In this document: piece after piece, positions 7,725 to 15,859 of the stretch
How positions within the stretch are numbered: the stretch's first letter is position 1
Layout of the letters: each line of letters starts with the position of its first letter
Origin: XYB2-FULL-45-11 sp964355525
Lineage (GTDB): Bacteria > Patescibacteriota > Patescibacteriia > UBA9934 > GWF2-40-263
Reading direction: 5' to 3'
DNA: 19,142 nucleotides
Assembly: GCA_964355525.1 (NCBI GenBank)
Contig: CAYHDY010000018.1
Location: 1 to 19,142, forward strand
Position numbers and translations under genes: made by a program
The notes under the pieces: generated by a model
Told to the model about the DNA's origin: nothing
What the model saw: only the letters and a program-made list of their open reading frames with translations
Databases searched by the model: none

Positions 7725-8411
7725 TTACTCATGCTGAATCTGACTCACATCCGTCATACGTTCCGTGTCGAACAGATCCGGATTGTAAACTTCATAATAC
7801 AGTTCGATTAAGCTTTGCGTGTCGAGACGAGCAGATGCGAGACTCATGCTGTTCAACTCTCCTTGCAAGAGTTCAGTCCGTCTCGCCAATTGTTCGAGAC
7901 GATCACCTAACTGTTTTTTACTCAGCTTCGACGCCGAGATTGGTGACATCGCCTCAGACAGACGCGAGAAAAATCCTTTACGTTTGTTGGTGATCGGATC
8001 GTACGGAAGAACCAGATAAAACCGCTTTTGCATGATTTGTCCAAGTTCCACAAGTTCTCCAACGAAGTTTCGATAATCTCCGATCTGCGCGCGCAACAAA
8101 TCATTCTCCGTCTTTTTTTGCTGTTCGATTAATCGATTCAAATATCCGTCGATGTTCATCTTGCGCGATTGAATCACAATCTGAATCGGATATTCAAGTC
8201 CGTTCAAAAACGTCATGTATGACTGGATGATTGCCTCTTGCTCATCGGAAGATTTCAACGAAAAGTTAATACTCGAAACAAGCAAAACCGCGCGAACGGT
8301 TCCATCATTCAAAATCACCATGTCATCACGAATCTCCGCAATATCAAGATACTGCTGAGTAGACGGTCCAGGTTTTGATTTCGCAAGTTTTGCCGATTGC
8401 ATTTCAGGCAT
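7725..8411 (-). CDS. TraC-like protein of type IV secretion locus
   Basis: A 228-residue protein of the TraC-like group that in Patescibacteria and some Gram-positive conjugative loci is encoded between PrgI and VirB4. It begins with a Lys/Ser-rich segment, then YLDIAEIRDDMVILNDGTVRAVLLV, the start of a VirB4 N-terminal-like domain, followed by helical regions and YLVLPYDP at mid-length. It lacks Walker motifs. It probably pairs with VirB4 as a separate N-terminal-like module. It is not a frameshifted part of virB4: it has its own stop at 7725-7727, and the following gene starts in a different frame with its own N-terminal domain. The 93-base inverted repeat lies just upstream of its start, and no ribosome site is evident. 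Confidence 0.85.
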   Translation of the reverse strand: MPEMQSAKLAKSKPGPSTQQYLDIAEIRDDMVILNDGTVRAVLLVSSINFSLKSSDEQEAIIQSYMTFLNGLEYPIQIVIQSRKMNIDGYLNRLIEQQKKTENDLLRAQIGDYRNFVGELVELGQIMQKRFYLVLPYDPITNKRKGFFSRLSEAMSPISASKLSKKQLGDRLEQLARRTELLQGELNSMSLASARLDTQSLIELYYEVYNPDLFDTERMTDVSQIQHE

Positions 8412-8423
8412 ATGACAGTTTCA

Positions 8424-8516
8424 TTGTAGATACGGATTACAGATGAATACAGATAGGGATGACGTCTTCGGAGTCGAATATCTTCATCTGTATTAATCTG
8501 TAATCCGTATCTACAA
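8424..8516. repeat. Long inverted repeat (31-base arms) between prgI and the TraC-like gene
   Basis: Arms at 8424-8454 and 8486-8516 match at 30 of 31 positions, both reading inward from TTGTAGATACGGATTACAGA. The 31-base centre contains a weaker inner stem around CTTCGG. Terminal inverted repeats, small size and no coding content suggest a miniature transposable or palindromic element. Confidence 0.9.
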
Positions 8517-8521
8517 AACTA

Positions 8522-8887
8522 TTACTCCTCCGGTTTATACACACCACCCGTATTCACGACCAACGATATTTCCTCCAACCTCGAAGCGCCGGCATATGTT
8601 TTTCTGACGAACACGGTTGGTGGCGGAGGAATTTCTTGTTTCATGTACTCACGCAGCGCTGCTGTGGAAACCGTTTTATCCCAAACGCGTAATCGAGGTT
8701 TCTTCAAAGTCTGTATCAAATTCAAAATGAAAAAATGAAACGGTTGTCCATTGACACGGGTAAAGGCAACAATGATGCCGAATGTAAAAAAAGGAATACT
8801 CACAACCAAAAACGGAATGAACGGCAAAAGTTTGAACGCCAAAAAAACCGTAAGCCCGACGACCATCAGAATCACAAATTGTCGAGC
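8522..8887 (-). CDS. PrgI family membrane protein, 5' end lost in assembly gap
   Basis: At least 121 residues are visible, opening in frame from the N run. The visible start, ARQFVILMVVGL, aligns with the middle of the PrgI N-terminal motif (usually PLT-RQF), so about 15-25 residues and the true start lie in the gap; a GTG at 8875 is not the start. Two hydrophobic segments follow, then VNGQP, a hallmark of PrgI, and LKKPRLRVWDK. The C-terminal ~40 residues form a soluble Pro-rich tail. PrgI proteins are small inner-membrane parts of Gram-positive-type conjugation machines and are normally encoded next to VirB4, as here. The stop lies 5 bases before the long inverted repeat in gene direction. 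Confidence 0.85.
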   Translation of the reverse strand, partial: ARQFVILMVVGLTVFLAFKLLPFIPFLVVSIPFFTFGIIVAFTRVNGQPFHFFILNLIQTLKKPRLRVWDKTVSTAALREYMKQEIPPPPTVFVRKTYAGASRLEEISLVVNTGGVYKPEE

Positions 8888-8987
8888 NNNNNNNNNNNNN
8901 NNNNNNNNNNNNNNNNNNNNNNNNNNNNNNNNNNNNNNNNNNNNNNNNNNNNNNNNNNNNNNNNNNNNNNNNNNNNNNNNNNNNNNN
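8888..8987. other. Assembly gap (100 N)
   Basis: Exactly 100 N, the usual scaffold placeholder, so true length is unknown. It hides the start of the PrgI gene and any sequence between it and the 612-residue gene. Confidence 0.99.
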
Positions 8988-8995
8988 TCATTCTA

Positions 8996-10834
8996 TCAGA
9001 AACGAAGCTCACTGTTTAATTTCAAAATCGCGGAGAGCTCTTCTTTTGTCAGGAGAGACTCACTCGTTTTTTCCTGTGCGAGTCTTGCCTCTTCAAGTGG
9101 AACTCCTTCTTGCATGGCTGCACGTGCAATTTTGAGATACATCTGATAAAGCGGTGAGGATTGCCATGCGCGAATCGCCTCTACTTTCTTTTCGTATCCC
9201 TGATTTTCAACCAGATCCACTTGACCTTTAATTTTTTCCGCCGCGTCCGTCGTATTATTTGAAAGTCGTCGAAAATCAATGAGTGACATGGAACGGAGTT
9301 CGTCGATCGGACCGGAAAGACGTTTGATGAAACGGACGTCTGACATGTCGGGACGTGCAACAGCATGACCACCCCCTACCCCTCCTTGTAAAGGAGGGGG
9401 GAGCGAAGGTTTCGCAGATTCAATCGCTGAGCGAACTTTTGCTGTGTCAATTTTTTCTTCACGCGCTTGAAGCGCTTGTCCCGCCGAAACAGCACCGCTC
9501 ACACGAGAGCCTGAAGGAGAAGCTGCTTGAATATGTGCATCTGGAATTTTTCCTGTCATTTCGACATAGCGCTTTGTCATGGCCTTCTCTTCTTTTTCTG
9601 CGAGCGATTGCTTTGCCAAATCGCGTGTGACCTGTCCTTCGACAAATTCTTTGCGTTCATTCTCCACCTTCTTTGCAAACACCGTTTGAAATTCATCAAC
9701 GCCGCGTTCAATCGACTGCATCATGTCCGAAAGTTTTCTTCCGGTCACACCAAGCCCACCCGCTTCTACAGAACGTTCAAGCAAATTCTGTGTATCACTT
9801 GCCGTCCGCACTTCACGCAATCGTGATTCCACGATTTGTTTGCAACGATCCCCCAATTTTTGATCTGTAAATCGCATTGAATCAATCGAACACACATTTG
9901 CAACCATATCCTCTATGGTTGCGGGAGTATTCAACGGTTTTTCGAGAGCGGATTGTTTCTGAACTTTAATTTCCTCAATTTCCTTTTCATCCGTTTCGGA
10001 AAACGCATCCGGTTTCTGCGTCATCCTGACGACAGGAAGGATCTCTCGTTTTTCTTCGCGAGGAACAGACGACGGCACGACCACCCCTTTATCCCCTCCT
10101 TGTAAAGGAGGGGAAATCTTCACAGGAGACGGATCAATGGCCAAAAGTTCGATCGGTTTCACAATTTTATTCGGAACGGATTGCGCGGGACGGTCTCGAC
10201 CATCCCCTACGAGTGAGACGCCGCCGATTTCTTTTTCGAATTTCACGTTCGCTTTTTTTTCATCAAAATAATCCAACAAACTCCCTGCATCTTTTTCTTC
10301 GAACGCGAGTCCTCCGACTTTTTCCGCCCGCATCATGTCCTCGACGATTTCTGCGCGATTCGAATGTTTTATTAAATACGACAACAAGAAATGTTCGAGA
10401 CGACTTTCCAAATGCGATGGCATGTCGCCCGGCAAAGATAAGACGAACGAATGTGTGAACGATTCCGGTGAAACCGTTTTTGCTTGTGCTTCCGGAATCA
10501 TGCTCAAATCCCCTCCCCATTTTTGAATCTGTCCGCGGACATCCCCAATCACTTGCTGAACAGGCAACAATCGTTCTTCCGCCATTTCAATGGCGGCTTG
10601 TTTCGACACCGCTTCACTCAATTTAAATTGTTTCATCAATTCCGCAGGTAATTGTTCGAGTGCAATATCCGATCGAGTAACATCCTCTGCGAGATTCATG
10701 ATCGCCCCGACACTCGCATCCGAAAGTTTATATTTTTTAACAAACTTCTGCGCAAACTCAACCGCAGCGACCCCACTCAGGAAATCGAGAACATCATCCG
10801 TGAGAATTTTTGATGGTTCAGACACAGTCGCCAT
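8996..10834 (-). CDS. Unknown 612-residue protein of the secretion locus, carrying four in-frame repeats
   Basis: I do not recognise a named domain. No signal peptide or membrane segment is visible, so it is probably cytoplasmic. It has a helical N-terminal region (1-200), a variable linker (about 203-300), a helical middle part (300-460), and a C-terminal part (~495-612) with RFIKRLSGPIDELRSMSLI and YQMYLKIARAAM that looks conserved. Palindromic repeats are translated at residues 208-217 (LVGDGRDRPA), 241-250 (SPPLQGGDKG), 263-273 (REILPVVRMTQ) and 478-489 (LPPPLQGGVGGG), all in regions that look like linkers. The start follows the stop of the membrane channel gene by 21 bases, which suggests cotranscription. 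Similar proteins appear to accompany VirB4/TrbL loci in Patescibacteria. A structural or accessory role in the machine is inference. Confidence 0.85.
   Translation of the reverse strand: MATVSEPSKILTDDVLDFLSGVAAVEFAQKFVKKYKLSDASVGAIMNLAEDVTRSDIALEQLPAELMKQFKLSEAVSKQAAIEMAEERLLPVQQVIGDVRGQIQKWGGDLSMIPEAQAKTVSPESFTHSFVLSLPGDMPSHLESRLEHFLLSYLIKHSNRAEIVEDMMRAEKVGGLAFEEKDAGSLLDYFDEKKANVKFEKEIGGVSLVGDGRDRPAQSVPNKIVKPIELLAIDPSPVKISPPLQGGDKGVVVPSSVPREEKREILPVVRMTQKPDAFSETDEKEIEEIKVQKQSALEKPLNTPATIEDMVANVCSIDSMRFTDQKLGDRCKQIVESRLREVRTASDTQNLLERSVEAGGLGVTGRKLSDMMQSIERGVDEFQTVFAKKVENERKEFVEGQVTRDLAKQSLAEKEEKAMTKRYVEMTGKIPDAHIQAASPSGSRVSGAVSAGQALQAREEKIDTAKVRSAIESAKPSLPPPLQGGVGGGHAVARPDMSDVRFIKRLSGPIDELRSMSLIDFRRLSNNTTDAAEKIKGQVDLVENQGYEKKVEAIRAWQSSPLYQMYLKIARAAMQEGVPLEEARLAQEKTSESLLTKEELSAILKLNSELRF
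9367..9405. repeat. Palindromic repeat (family B) in the 612-residue gene
   Basis: CCCCTCCTT and AAGGAGGGG face each other around GTA. In gene sense the core is CCTCCTTTACAAGGAGGGG, translated as PPLQGG. It shares core and reading frame with the copy at 10078-10114. Confidence 0.85.
10018..10044. repeat. Palindromic repeat (family C) in the 612-residue gene
   Basis: This 27-base stretch matches the right arm of the element at 2283-2361 (complement) except for one base. It is translated as part of REILPVVRMTQ. Confidence 0.85.
10078..10114. repeat. Palindromic repeat (family B) in the 612-residue gene
   Basis: CCCCTCCTTGTAAAGGAGGGG is a palindrome with a 3-base centre. It is translated as SPPLQGGDKG in the same frame as the copy at 9367-9405. 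Confidence 0.85.
10183..10213. repeat. Palindromic repeat (family A) in the 612-residue gene
   Basis: GGACGGTC and GACCATCC face each other around TC, beside CCCTAC. The 26-base core matches the kinase copy at 17884-17915 except for one base, and both encode LVGDGRDRPA. Confidence 0.88.
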
Positions 10835-10855
10835 ACGATACGTTCACTCGCCGAA

Positions 10856-13822
10856 TTATTCCGTATTGATTTTATCCAAATCTGGATTGTTTGCCGCAAA
10901 ATCCGCTTTACGCGCAGCGATCGCTTCACGTTCCGCCGCTTGCGCATCCGCCGCCGCTTGAGCCGCAGCCGCTTGCGCGACAGCTTGAGCCGCTGCTTCT
11001 GCTGCATCATCAATCACTTTTTGATCCGCCGCTTGTTGTCTCGCAGCGATCACTTCCGGTTTGAATGTTTCAAAATCATCTTGCGAACCCGCCGGCGCCA
11101 ATTTTTCCGCTGCCGAAGATTCGGTAAACTTTCTTATTTCTTCTTGTTTCGTTTTAATCTCATCAATTTGTGCATTGACATTCACCAATTCTAGATCAAT
11201 ATCCTTTGGATCTGTTCCGAGAACAACATTCGTGTCCCGAATATTTTTAGCGGTTGCTTCAAGCTCCGCCAATTTCGAAGCTAATTCTGTCGATTCCTGT
11301 GCAGTTGATTTCGGAGTGCGAGCATCAATCGCTCCCATGTGTGCACCGAACATTTCCTCCGCGTGTCGCACCTCCGGCGTTGCGTTCGCTTGAGATTTTG
11401 CTTTTGCTAAAATTCCTTCGACACGAGAACGCAATTGTTTATTTTCATCCGAGTGAGGATTCTTTTTAATGGCGGCAATCGCGGCATTTAATGCACCCGT
11501 TTGCGACAAAGCACCCGCAAAGGCAGAACTTGCCTCATCAGAACCCATCGCAGCCTCGAACAATGAACCACTCATTTTATTCATCACAGACGGATCTCTT
11601 GCAACTCTTCGCGCGACATCGGGATTATTTTCAAGCAATGTTGCGGACAAATGCGGAGCGAGTGTTTCCATGGATTGACGCGAAAGTTCTGTGCTGCTCA
11701 TGCCTTCGAAGATAGCGCTCCTGCCTTTTGTTATCGCATCTTGTTGTTCTGTATTACCAACCTTACCTTCCTGCATCGCCTCAAGCGCATTATAAAATCC
11801 TCCTCCATCTTTCTTAATGGTTGTTTGAACTTTTGCCATTTGCGCTTTCAATTTTCCATCCTTATCGTCTGCAAGTGCGAACGAACTTAAACCAGTCACA
11901 TCTGCAAGTGTTTTGATTTGATTTGCGGAACCAGTAATATCTGCATGTTGTTTTTTAAACGCCTCGACTTTGGATTGCATGCCTTTATCACCCTTCATGT
12001 CTTTTTGAATGGATCCGCCATGTTCCGCCCACAATTTTTCCAAATTGCCGGACGCACGTAATTCCTTCATGGATTTTTCATCACCCATTGCATCCATGAG
12101 CAATGCTTGTGCTTCTTTCTTTCCACCCGGAGTTCCAGCCGGACTTGCGGCAAAACGATTAAGTTGATCCATCTTTGATTCACGCGAGTCTCCTTTGAAT
12201 TTCTCGCCAGCTTCCGTGATCTTTGCTGCACGACCTGCTGCCGAAGCATCCGCACTCTTTGTTGCTGCGCGCGAAATTTGTCTTCCAAGATATCCTGTAC
12301 CTGCGCCGGCAGCCACACCGCGCATCATGCTTTCTTTCTTTCGTGAAATCGCATCCGATGCTCCCGTGACATTTCCGATTCCTTTCACGGTTCCGACAGC
12401 TGCACGACCACCAAGTCGCAATCCTCCTGCGCCCATTTTTGCGCCAAGTGCTGCCGTCCCCTTCACCGCATTCACGGCTTGATTGTTAAACGCACCGCCT
12501 TCGATCGCACTTCCGATGAATCCTTTTAATCCCAAACCTTTTGCAGCCTTAAATCCGGCGTACAACATCGCAATGGCGATAACGAAACTGATCAATCGAT
12601 TTAATTCAAATGCTTTTGTAACAAATCCACCGGCTGTCATATTCAATGCAGCATCTGTGCTCCCGGAAGTAATGTGAGCATCATCGGAAATGTTTCCTGC
12701 GCCCGCAACAACGAGTGTCAGCCAAAGAAAAAACGTAAGCACGGGTCCAACTGCAATGAGTGCGATGAATTCCTTCCACCATTCCGCATACGCTCCGCTT
12801 GTGATAATTCCTTTTGCTCCGCCAACGAACCATGCAAGCGGTGAAATCACAATCATGATCCAAAGCATGACGACACGATACACAAGAATGGTAAGCAACA
12901 TCGCCATGGTTCCAAGAACCATGGCCGCCATAAAAACAGACGCGAGTGAAGCGGCAAACCAGTCGAAGGCTTGAACGCCCGAGGAAGCTGAATCACTTGC
13001 GGCGCTTGTGAATACACTCGATTGCGGACTGAGAGAATAAATATCTCCCATCCCGAACAGCTGAACAAAGTTTCCTGCGGCGATTTCACGGATGGCGTTT
13101 GCGAATGTAAGCATGACAACCTGTCCGAAATCGATCATGAGTCCGCAGAGGGTTTTTGAAAAATTGATGACAACCGCAAAAATCATGAGTCGTACGATCT
13201 GACTCTGCCATTTGAAACGTTCATTGCCGAAGATGGTTCCGAATGCAATCGCGATCAAGACGATTACAAAGAACATGTTGACCGTATCGCGCACAATCGC
13301 CCAACCGTTTGTTACGACCGGTGAAGTGGCGAATTGATTGTAAAGCATGATCGGCATCAAAATATCAATGATGGCGACAATCAACTTTGAAAGAACAACA
13401 GCAACGGTGAGCGCGAGATCTGCGAGGATGAGAATGAATTTATCGAACGTATTTTGAGGTGTTGTCGCGGGTTTTTCCGGATTCGTTTCTGCTTTCGCTT
13501 TTTCTTCCCCTCCTGCTGCAGCTTTGCTTTTTGCACAAGCTGCTGACGCGGCATCCCAAGCACCTTTATTTTCTGGTTTTTCTTGATCAGCATCAGATAA
13601 AGCATTATATTTTTTTGTTGCTTCTGTTAACGCGTCACATTCCGTTGTCGCGTGAACACTCAAAGGTATTGTCGAAAAAAATCCGACGACAATGAGACAA
13701 ATAAAAATTCCCGCAAGCCCGTGTTTGCGTGAAACAATCTTTTTTATATTCCGCTCGATCCAGAAAATGACCGCGAGCAATCGCATAGAAAAATTCTGCA
13801 TACTTCGCATAAAGTATAACAT
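10856..13822 (-). CDS. TrbL/VirB6-like channel protein with long C-terminal extension
   Basis: A 988-residue protein. A hydrophobic segment at ~36-55 ends in SVHATT and looks like a cleavable signal peptide. It is followed by a Cys-containing exterior stretch, then six or more membrane segments at about 131-160, 180-200, 207-235, 290-330 (two), 350-375 and 405-425. This polytopic core, with VRLMIFAVVINFSKTLCGLM and VVMLWIMIVISPLAWF, matches TrbL/VirB6-like channel proteins of Patescibacteria type IV secretion loci. From ~430 to 988 the chain is soluble, helical and rich in Ala, Lys and Glu, ending in a low-complexity Ala/Gln stretch. It leads the run of genes down to comF. The start is uncertain: ATG codons at 13822, 13810, 13801 and 13786 are possible and none has a good ribosome site. 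TATACT at 13813-13818 (minus sense) could be a -10, which would favour a later start. Confidence 0.88.
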   Translation of the reverse strand: MLYFMRSMQNFSMRLLAVIFWIERNIKKIVSRKHGLAGIFICLIVVGFFSTIPLSVHATTECDALTEATKKYNALSDADQEKPENKGAWDAASAACAKSKAAAGGEEKAKAETNPEKPATTPQNTFDKFILILADLALTVAVVLSKLIVAIIDILMPIMLYNQFATSPVVTNGWAIVRDTVNMFFVIVLIAIAFGTIFGNERFKWQSQIVRLMIFAVVINFSKTLCGLMIDFGQVVMLTFANAIREIAAGNFVQLFGMGDIYSLSPQSSVFTSAASDSASSGVQAFDWFAASLASVFMAAMVLGTMAMLLTILVYRVVMLWIMIVISPLAWFVGGAKGIITSGAYAEWWKEFIALIAVGPVLTFFLWLTLVVAGAGNISDDAHITSGSTDAALNMTAGGFVTKAFELNRLISFVIAIAMLYAGFKAAKGLGLKGFIGSAIEGGAFNNQAVNAVKGTAALGAKMGAGGLRLGGRAAVGTVKGIGNVTGASDAISRKKESMMRGVAAGAGTGYLGRQISRAATKSADASAAGRAAKITEAGEKFKGDSRESKMDQLNRFAASPAGTPGGKKEAQALLMDAMGDEKSMKELRASGNLEKLWAEHGGSIQKDMKGDKGMQSKVEAFKKQHADITGSANQIKTLADVTGLSSFALADDKDGKLKAQMAKVQTTIKKDGGGFYNALEAMQEGKVGNTEQQDAITKGRSAIFEGMSSTELSRQSMETLAPHLSATLLENNPDVARRVARDPSVMNKMSGSLFEAAMGSDEASSAFAGALSQTGALNAAIAAIKKNPHSDENKQLRSRVEGILAKAKSQANATPEVRHAEEMFGAHMGAIDARTPKSTAQESTELASKLAELEATAKNIRDTNVVLGTDPKDIDLELVNVNAQIDEIKTKQEEIRKFTESSAAEKLAPAGSQDDFETFKPEVIAARQQAADQKVIDDAAEAAAQAVAQAAAAQAAADAQAAEREAIAARKADFAANNPDLDKINTE

Positions 13823-13831
13823 AGAAAAAAA

Positions 13832-13857
13832 ATCCCCGCATGAGTATATGTGGGGAT
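13832..13857 (-). terminator. Rho-independent terminator of the M23 peptidase gene
   Basis: In minus-strand sense ATCCCCACAT pairs with ATGCGGGGAT (one wobble) around a 6-base loop, followed directly by eight T. It lies 7 bases after the M23 stop and just before the channel gene, so the secretion run probably has its own promoter or relies on read-through. Confidence 0.88.
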
Positions 13858-13864
13858 AGAGAGA

Positions 13865-15859
13865 TCACTTGAGCTGAGAATTTTTTGTGAATCCATTGCC
13901 GGCGGATTGAAGTCCGCCGATCGAATTCCACGAGACGCGGAGAAGCCATTCTTCCCATGATGTGTTGTTCTTTTCGAGCTGACAGATCATTGAACCGCCG
14001 TAACAAAACGGAGCGTCTTGCCACCAGTACCAATTCGTCATCGACGCGTTCGGCGGATTGCCGTCCGTACCGATAGTCGAAACGAGTGTGAGTTCACCGA
14101 TGCATGAATTGTCGAACTTCGAAAAGTCCACATGGTAGTAACCGTTCGAAGATGTCACACGATCCGACTCGTTCAGGTTGTTGTCGAAACACCCGCCGAC
14201 ACCGTATACGTATGCATCTTTGCCGACGAGACTCGCATTGAGCCATCGATCATCTCGAATCATGAGCGTTTCTTGCGCCCCGTCGAGACCGTAATCATTG
14301 AGCCACACATCGTCTTTCGATGAAGTCGGTTTCGGTGCGGGAGGCGGAGTGTTCTTCGAGTCAGCCGCAGAAGATGAACCCGCGTCAGGTTCGCTCGAAC
14401 CAGCATCCGGTTGGTTTGTTGGTGGTGAAGACGTCGAACCCGCATCGGGTTCTTTGTATGAGCTGATTGAAATCGGAACATCGCGGGAATTTGATGACGT
14501 ACCTCCAACGTAAAATCCGTTTCCTCCGCAACTCGTTGTCATGTTTTTTTCAAGACACCATAGACTTGCCGAACAATTTCCGACGGCGTTCTGAATGACG
14601 GACAGTGAACCGTCCGGAATCATCAGAATTTGATTTGAGTGATATCCGAGCAGAAGAAACGTGTCCCAATTAACAATCGGAACAGCGACTCCACCCGTAA
14701 TCACAAATACATCTGAACGCGATGCTTCCCGAACGAGCGTCCCGTCGCGAAATGTCGCATAGCCCGGTGCAATGGGCCAATTATCGAGCAACATGGATTC
14801 TTGCGTCACATAATGCGGAGGTGCCTGCTCAGAATACGGCAATCCCCAAGAGGCAAGAACGAGTTCTCGTGCGGTCGATGAAACCAATCTGCGAGAACGA
14901 TCGGACGCATCTTTTGCTCCCGTAAAAAGCCAGAGTTGATTCAATCCGTCATATAACACATCCGTATATCCAGCTCCGCTGATATTCACACCCGGGTCAT
15001 AACACGGGAGTTCATCTTCGGAAACCGTAACGACATGTTTGAAATCGTATCCACGACTGACGAATGCCTTTTCATTCTCGATCCAAGAAAGCAGATTGCC
15101 GTATTTCACGACATACACTTTCGGACTTGTCGGAGATTTAATCAACGTCCCTTCCGGATGCCAAAGTGCCGCGAGCAAGGTTGACGTGTAGAAATGTCCT
15201 TCAACCGTATCGCCGAGCGCCTTCAATCCGCATACGAGCGACGTGCTCGACACGGCTTTCGGTGCACTGCCCAAGGTTTTATCCCCGAGCAAATAATTCA
15301 TCGGAACAGAAATACCAAACTGACCCATCTGTTTTGCATCACCCTTGTGAAGACCGATATGCACATGATCGCCACTGCAATATCCCGTACACCCTTCGTG
15401 TCCGAGCAATTGCCCTGCCGCAACCTGTTGTCCGTTTTGAACGAGGACGTCAGACATGTGTCCGAGAATGACATAGGTCCCATTCCCGAGATCAATGCAC
15501 AGGTGATTGCCGAAATTCTTCGACGCATCTTCCGTGTGCACATACGCAACACCAGACACAGGCGAGAACAATTCTTCCTTCCTCGTGTTCGACGTGTCGA
15601 AATCGATGTCGTACTTGGTCGACACGGCATTGTGACTGAAAGACCCACTCGCACCCTGCACGCATTGCGAAGACATCCCGCTCGCAAACGGCATCTGAAT
15701 GATCGGAACCGTTCCACCCTGATCGGACGAACTGTGCTCCGCAACGAGCGGCTCATGATAGTTGCCGAGATCCGCACACCCCGTCTGAAACAAAGAGCTC
15801 AGAAAGGCGATGATGGTGAAGGAGAGAAGGAACCAAATGATCGACGAATCTCTACGCAT
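13865..15859 (-). CDS. M23 (LytM-type) metallopeptidase, exported, with PDAG linker
   Basis: A 664-residue exported protein. Residues 1-28 are a signal sequence ending QTGC, a possible but weak lipobox, so it may be a lipoprotein. The M23 domain spans ~70-195: H76 and D86 in KYDIDF, H134 in LGHMSD, and H165/H167 in DHVHIGLH are the expected zinc and catalytic residues. Such enzymes cut peptidoglycan cross-bridges. Two related beta-type segments follow (~231-290 and ~365-425), each with GTL(I/V)-x-x-V(Y/F)V. A Ser/Pro/Asp-rich linker holds three PDAG units at 471, 484 and 491. A Cys-containing C-terminal domain (~515-650) closes the protein. CAGGAGA, 8 bases before the start, is one of the clearest ribosome sites here. 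It could open the wall for the neighbouring machine, but the intervening terminator argues against a shared transcript. Confidence 0.92.
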   Translation of the reverse strand: MRRDSSIIWFLLSFTIIAFLSSLFQTGCADLGNYHEPLVAEHSSSDQGGTVPIIQMPFASGMSSQCVQGASGSFSHNAVSTKYDIDFDTSNTRKEELFSPVSGVAYVHTEDASKNFGNHLCIDLGNGTYVILGHMSDVLVQNGQQVAAGQLLGHEGCTGYCSGDHVHIGLHKGDAKQMGQFGISVPMNYLLGDKTLGSAPKAVSSTSLVCGLKALGDTVEGHFYTSTLLAALWHPEGTLIKSPTSPKVYVVKYGNLLSWIENEKAFVSRGYDFKHVVTVSEDELPCYDPGVNISGAGYTDVLYDGLNQLWLFTGAKDASDRSRRLVSSTARELVLASWGLPYSEQAPPHYVTQESMLLDNWPIAPGYATFRDGTLVREASRSDVFVITGGVAVPIVNWDTFLLLGYHSNQILMIPDGSLSVIQNAVGNCSASLWCLEKNMTTSCGGNGFYVGGTSSNSRDVPISISSYKEPDAGSTSSPPTNQPDAGSSEPDAGSSSAADSKNTPPPAPKPTSSKDDVWLNDYGLDGAQETLMIRDDRWLNASLVGKDAYVYGVGGCFDNNLNESDRVTSSNGYYHVDFSKFDNSCIGELTLVSTIGTDGNPPNASMTNWYWWQDAPFCYGGSMICQLEKNNTSWEEWLLRVSWNSIGGLQSAGNGFTKNSQLK
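13900..13919. repeat. Small inverted repeat near the M23 gene end
   Basis: CGGCGGA and TCCGCCG pair perfectly around TTGAAG, inside codons for SIGGLQSAGNGF. It has the form of the other palindromic elements but no second copy is in the window. Confidence 0.45.

Noticed and set aside
5608..8411. TraC-like and virB4 genes as one frameshifted gene
   Set aside because: Separate TraC-like and VirB4 genes are usual in this group; each part has its own start and N-terminal domain, and VirB4 at 701 residues is complete in its motifs.
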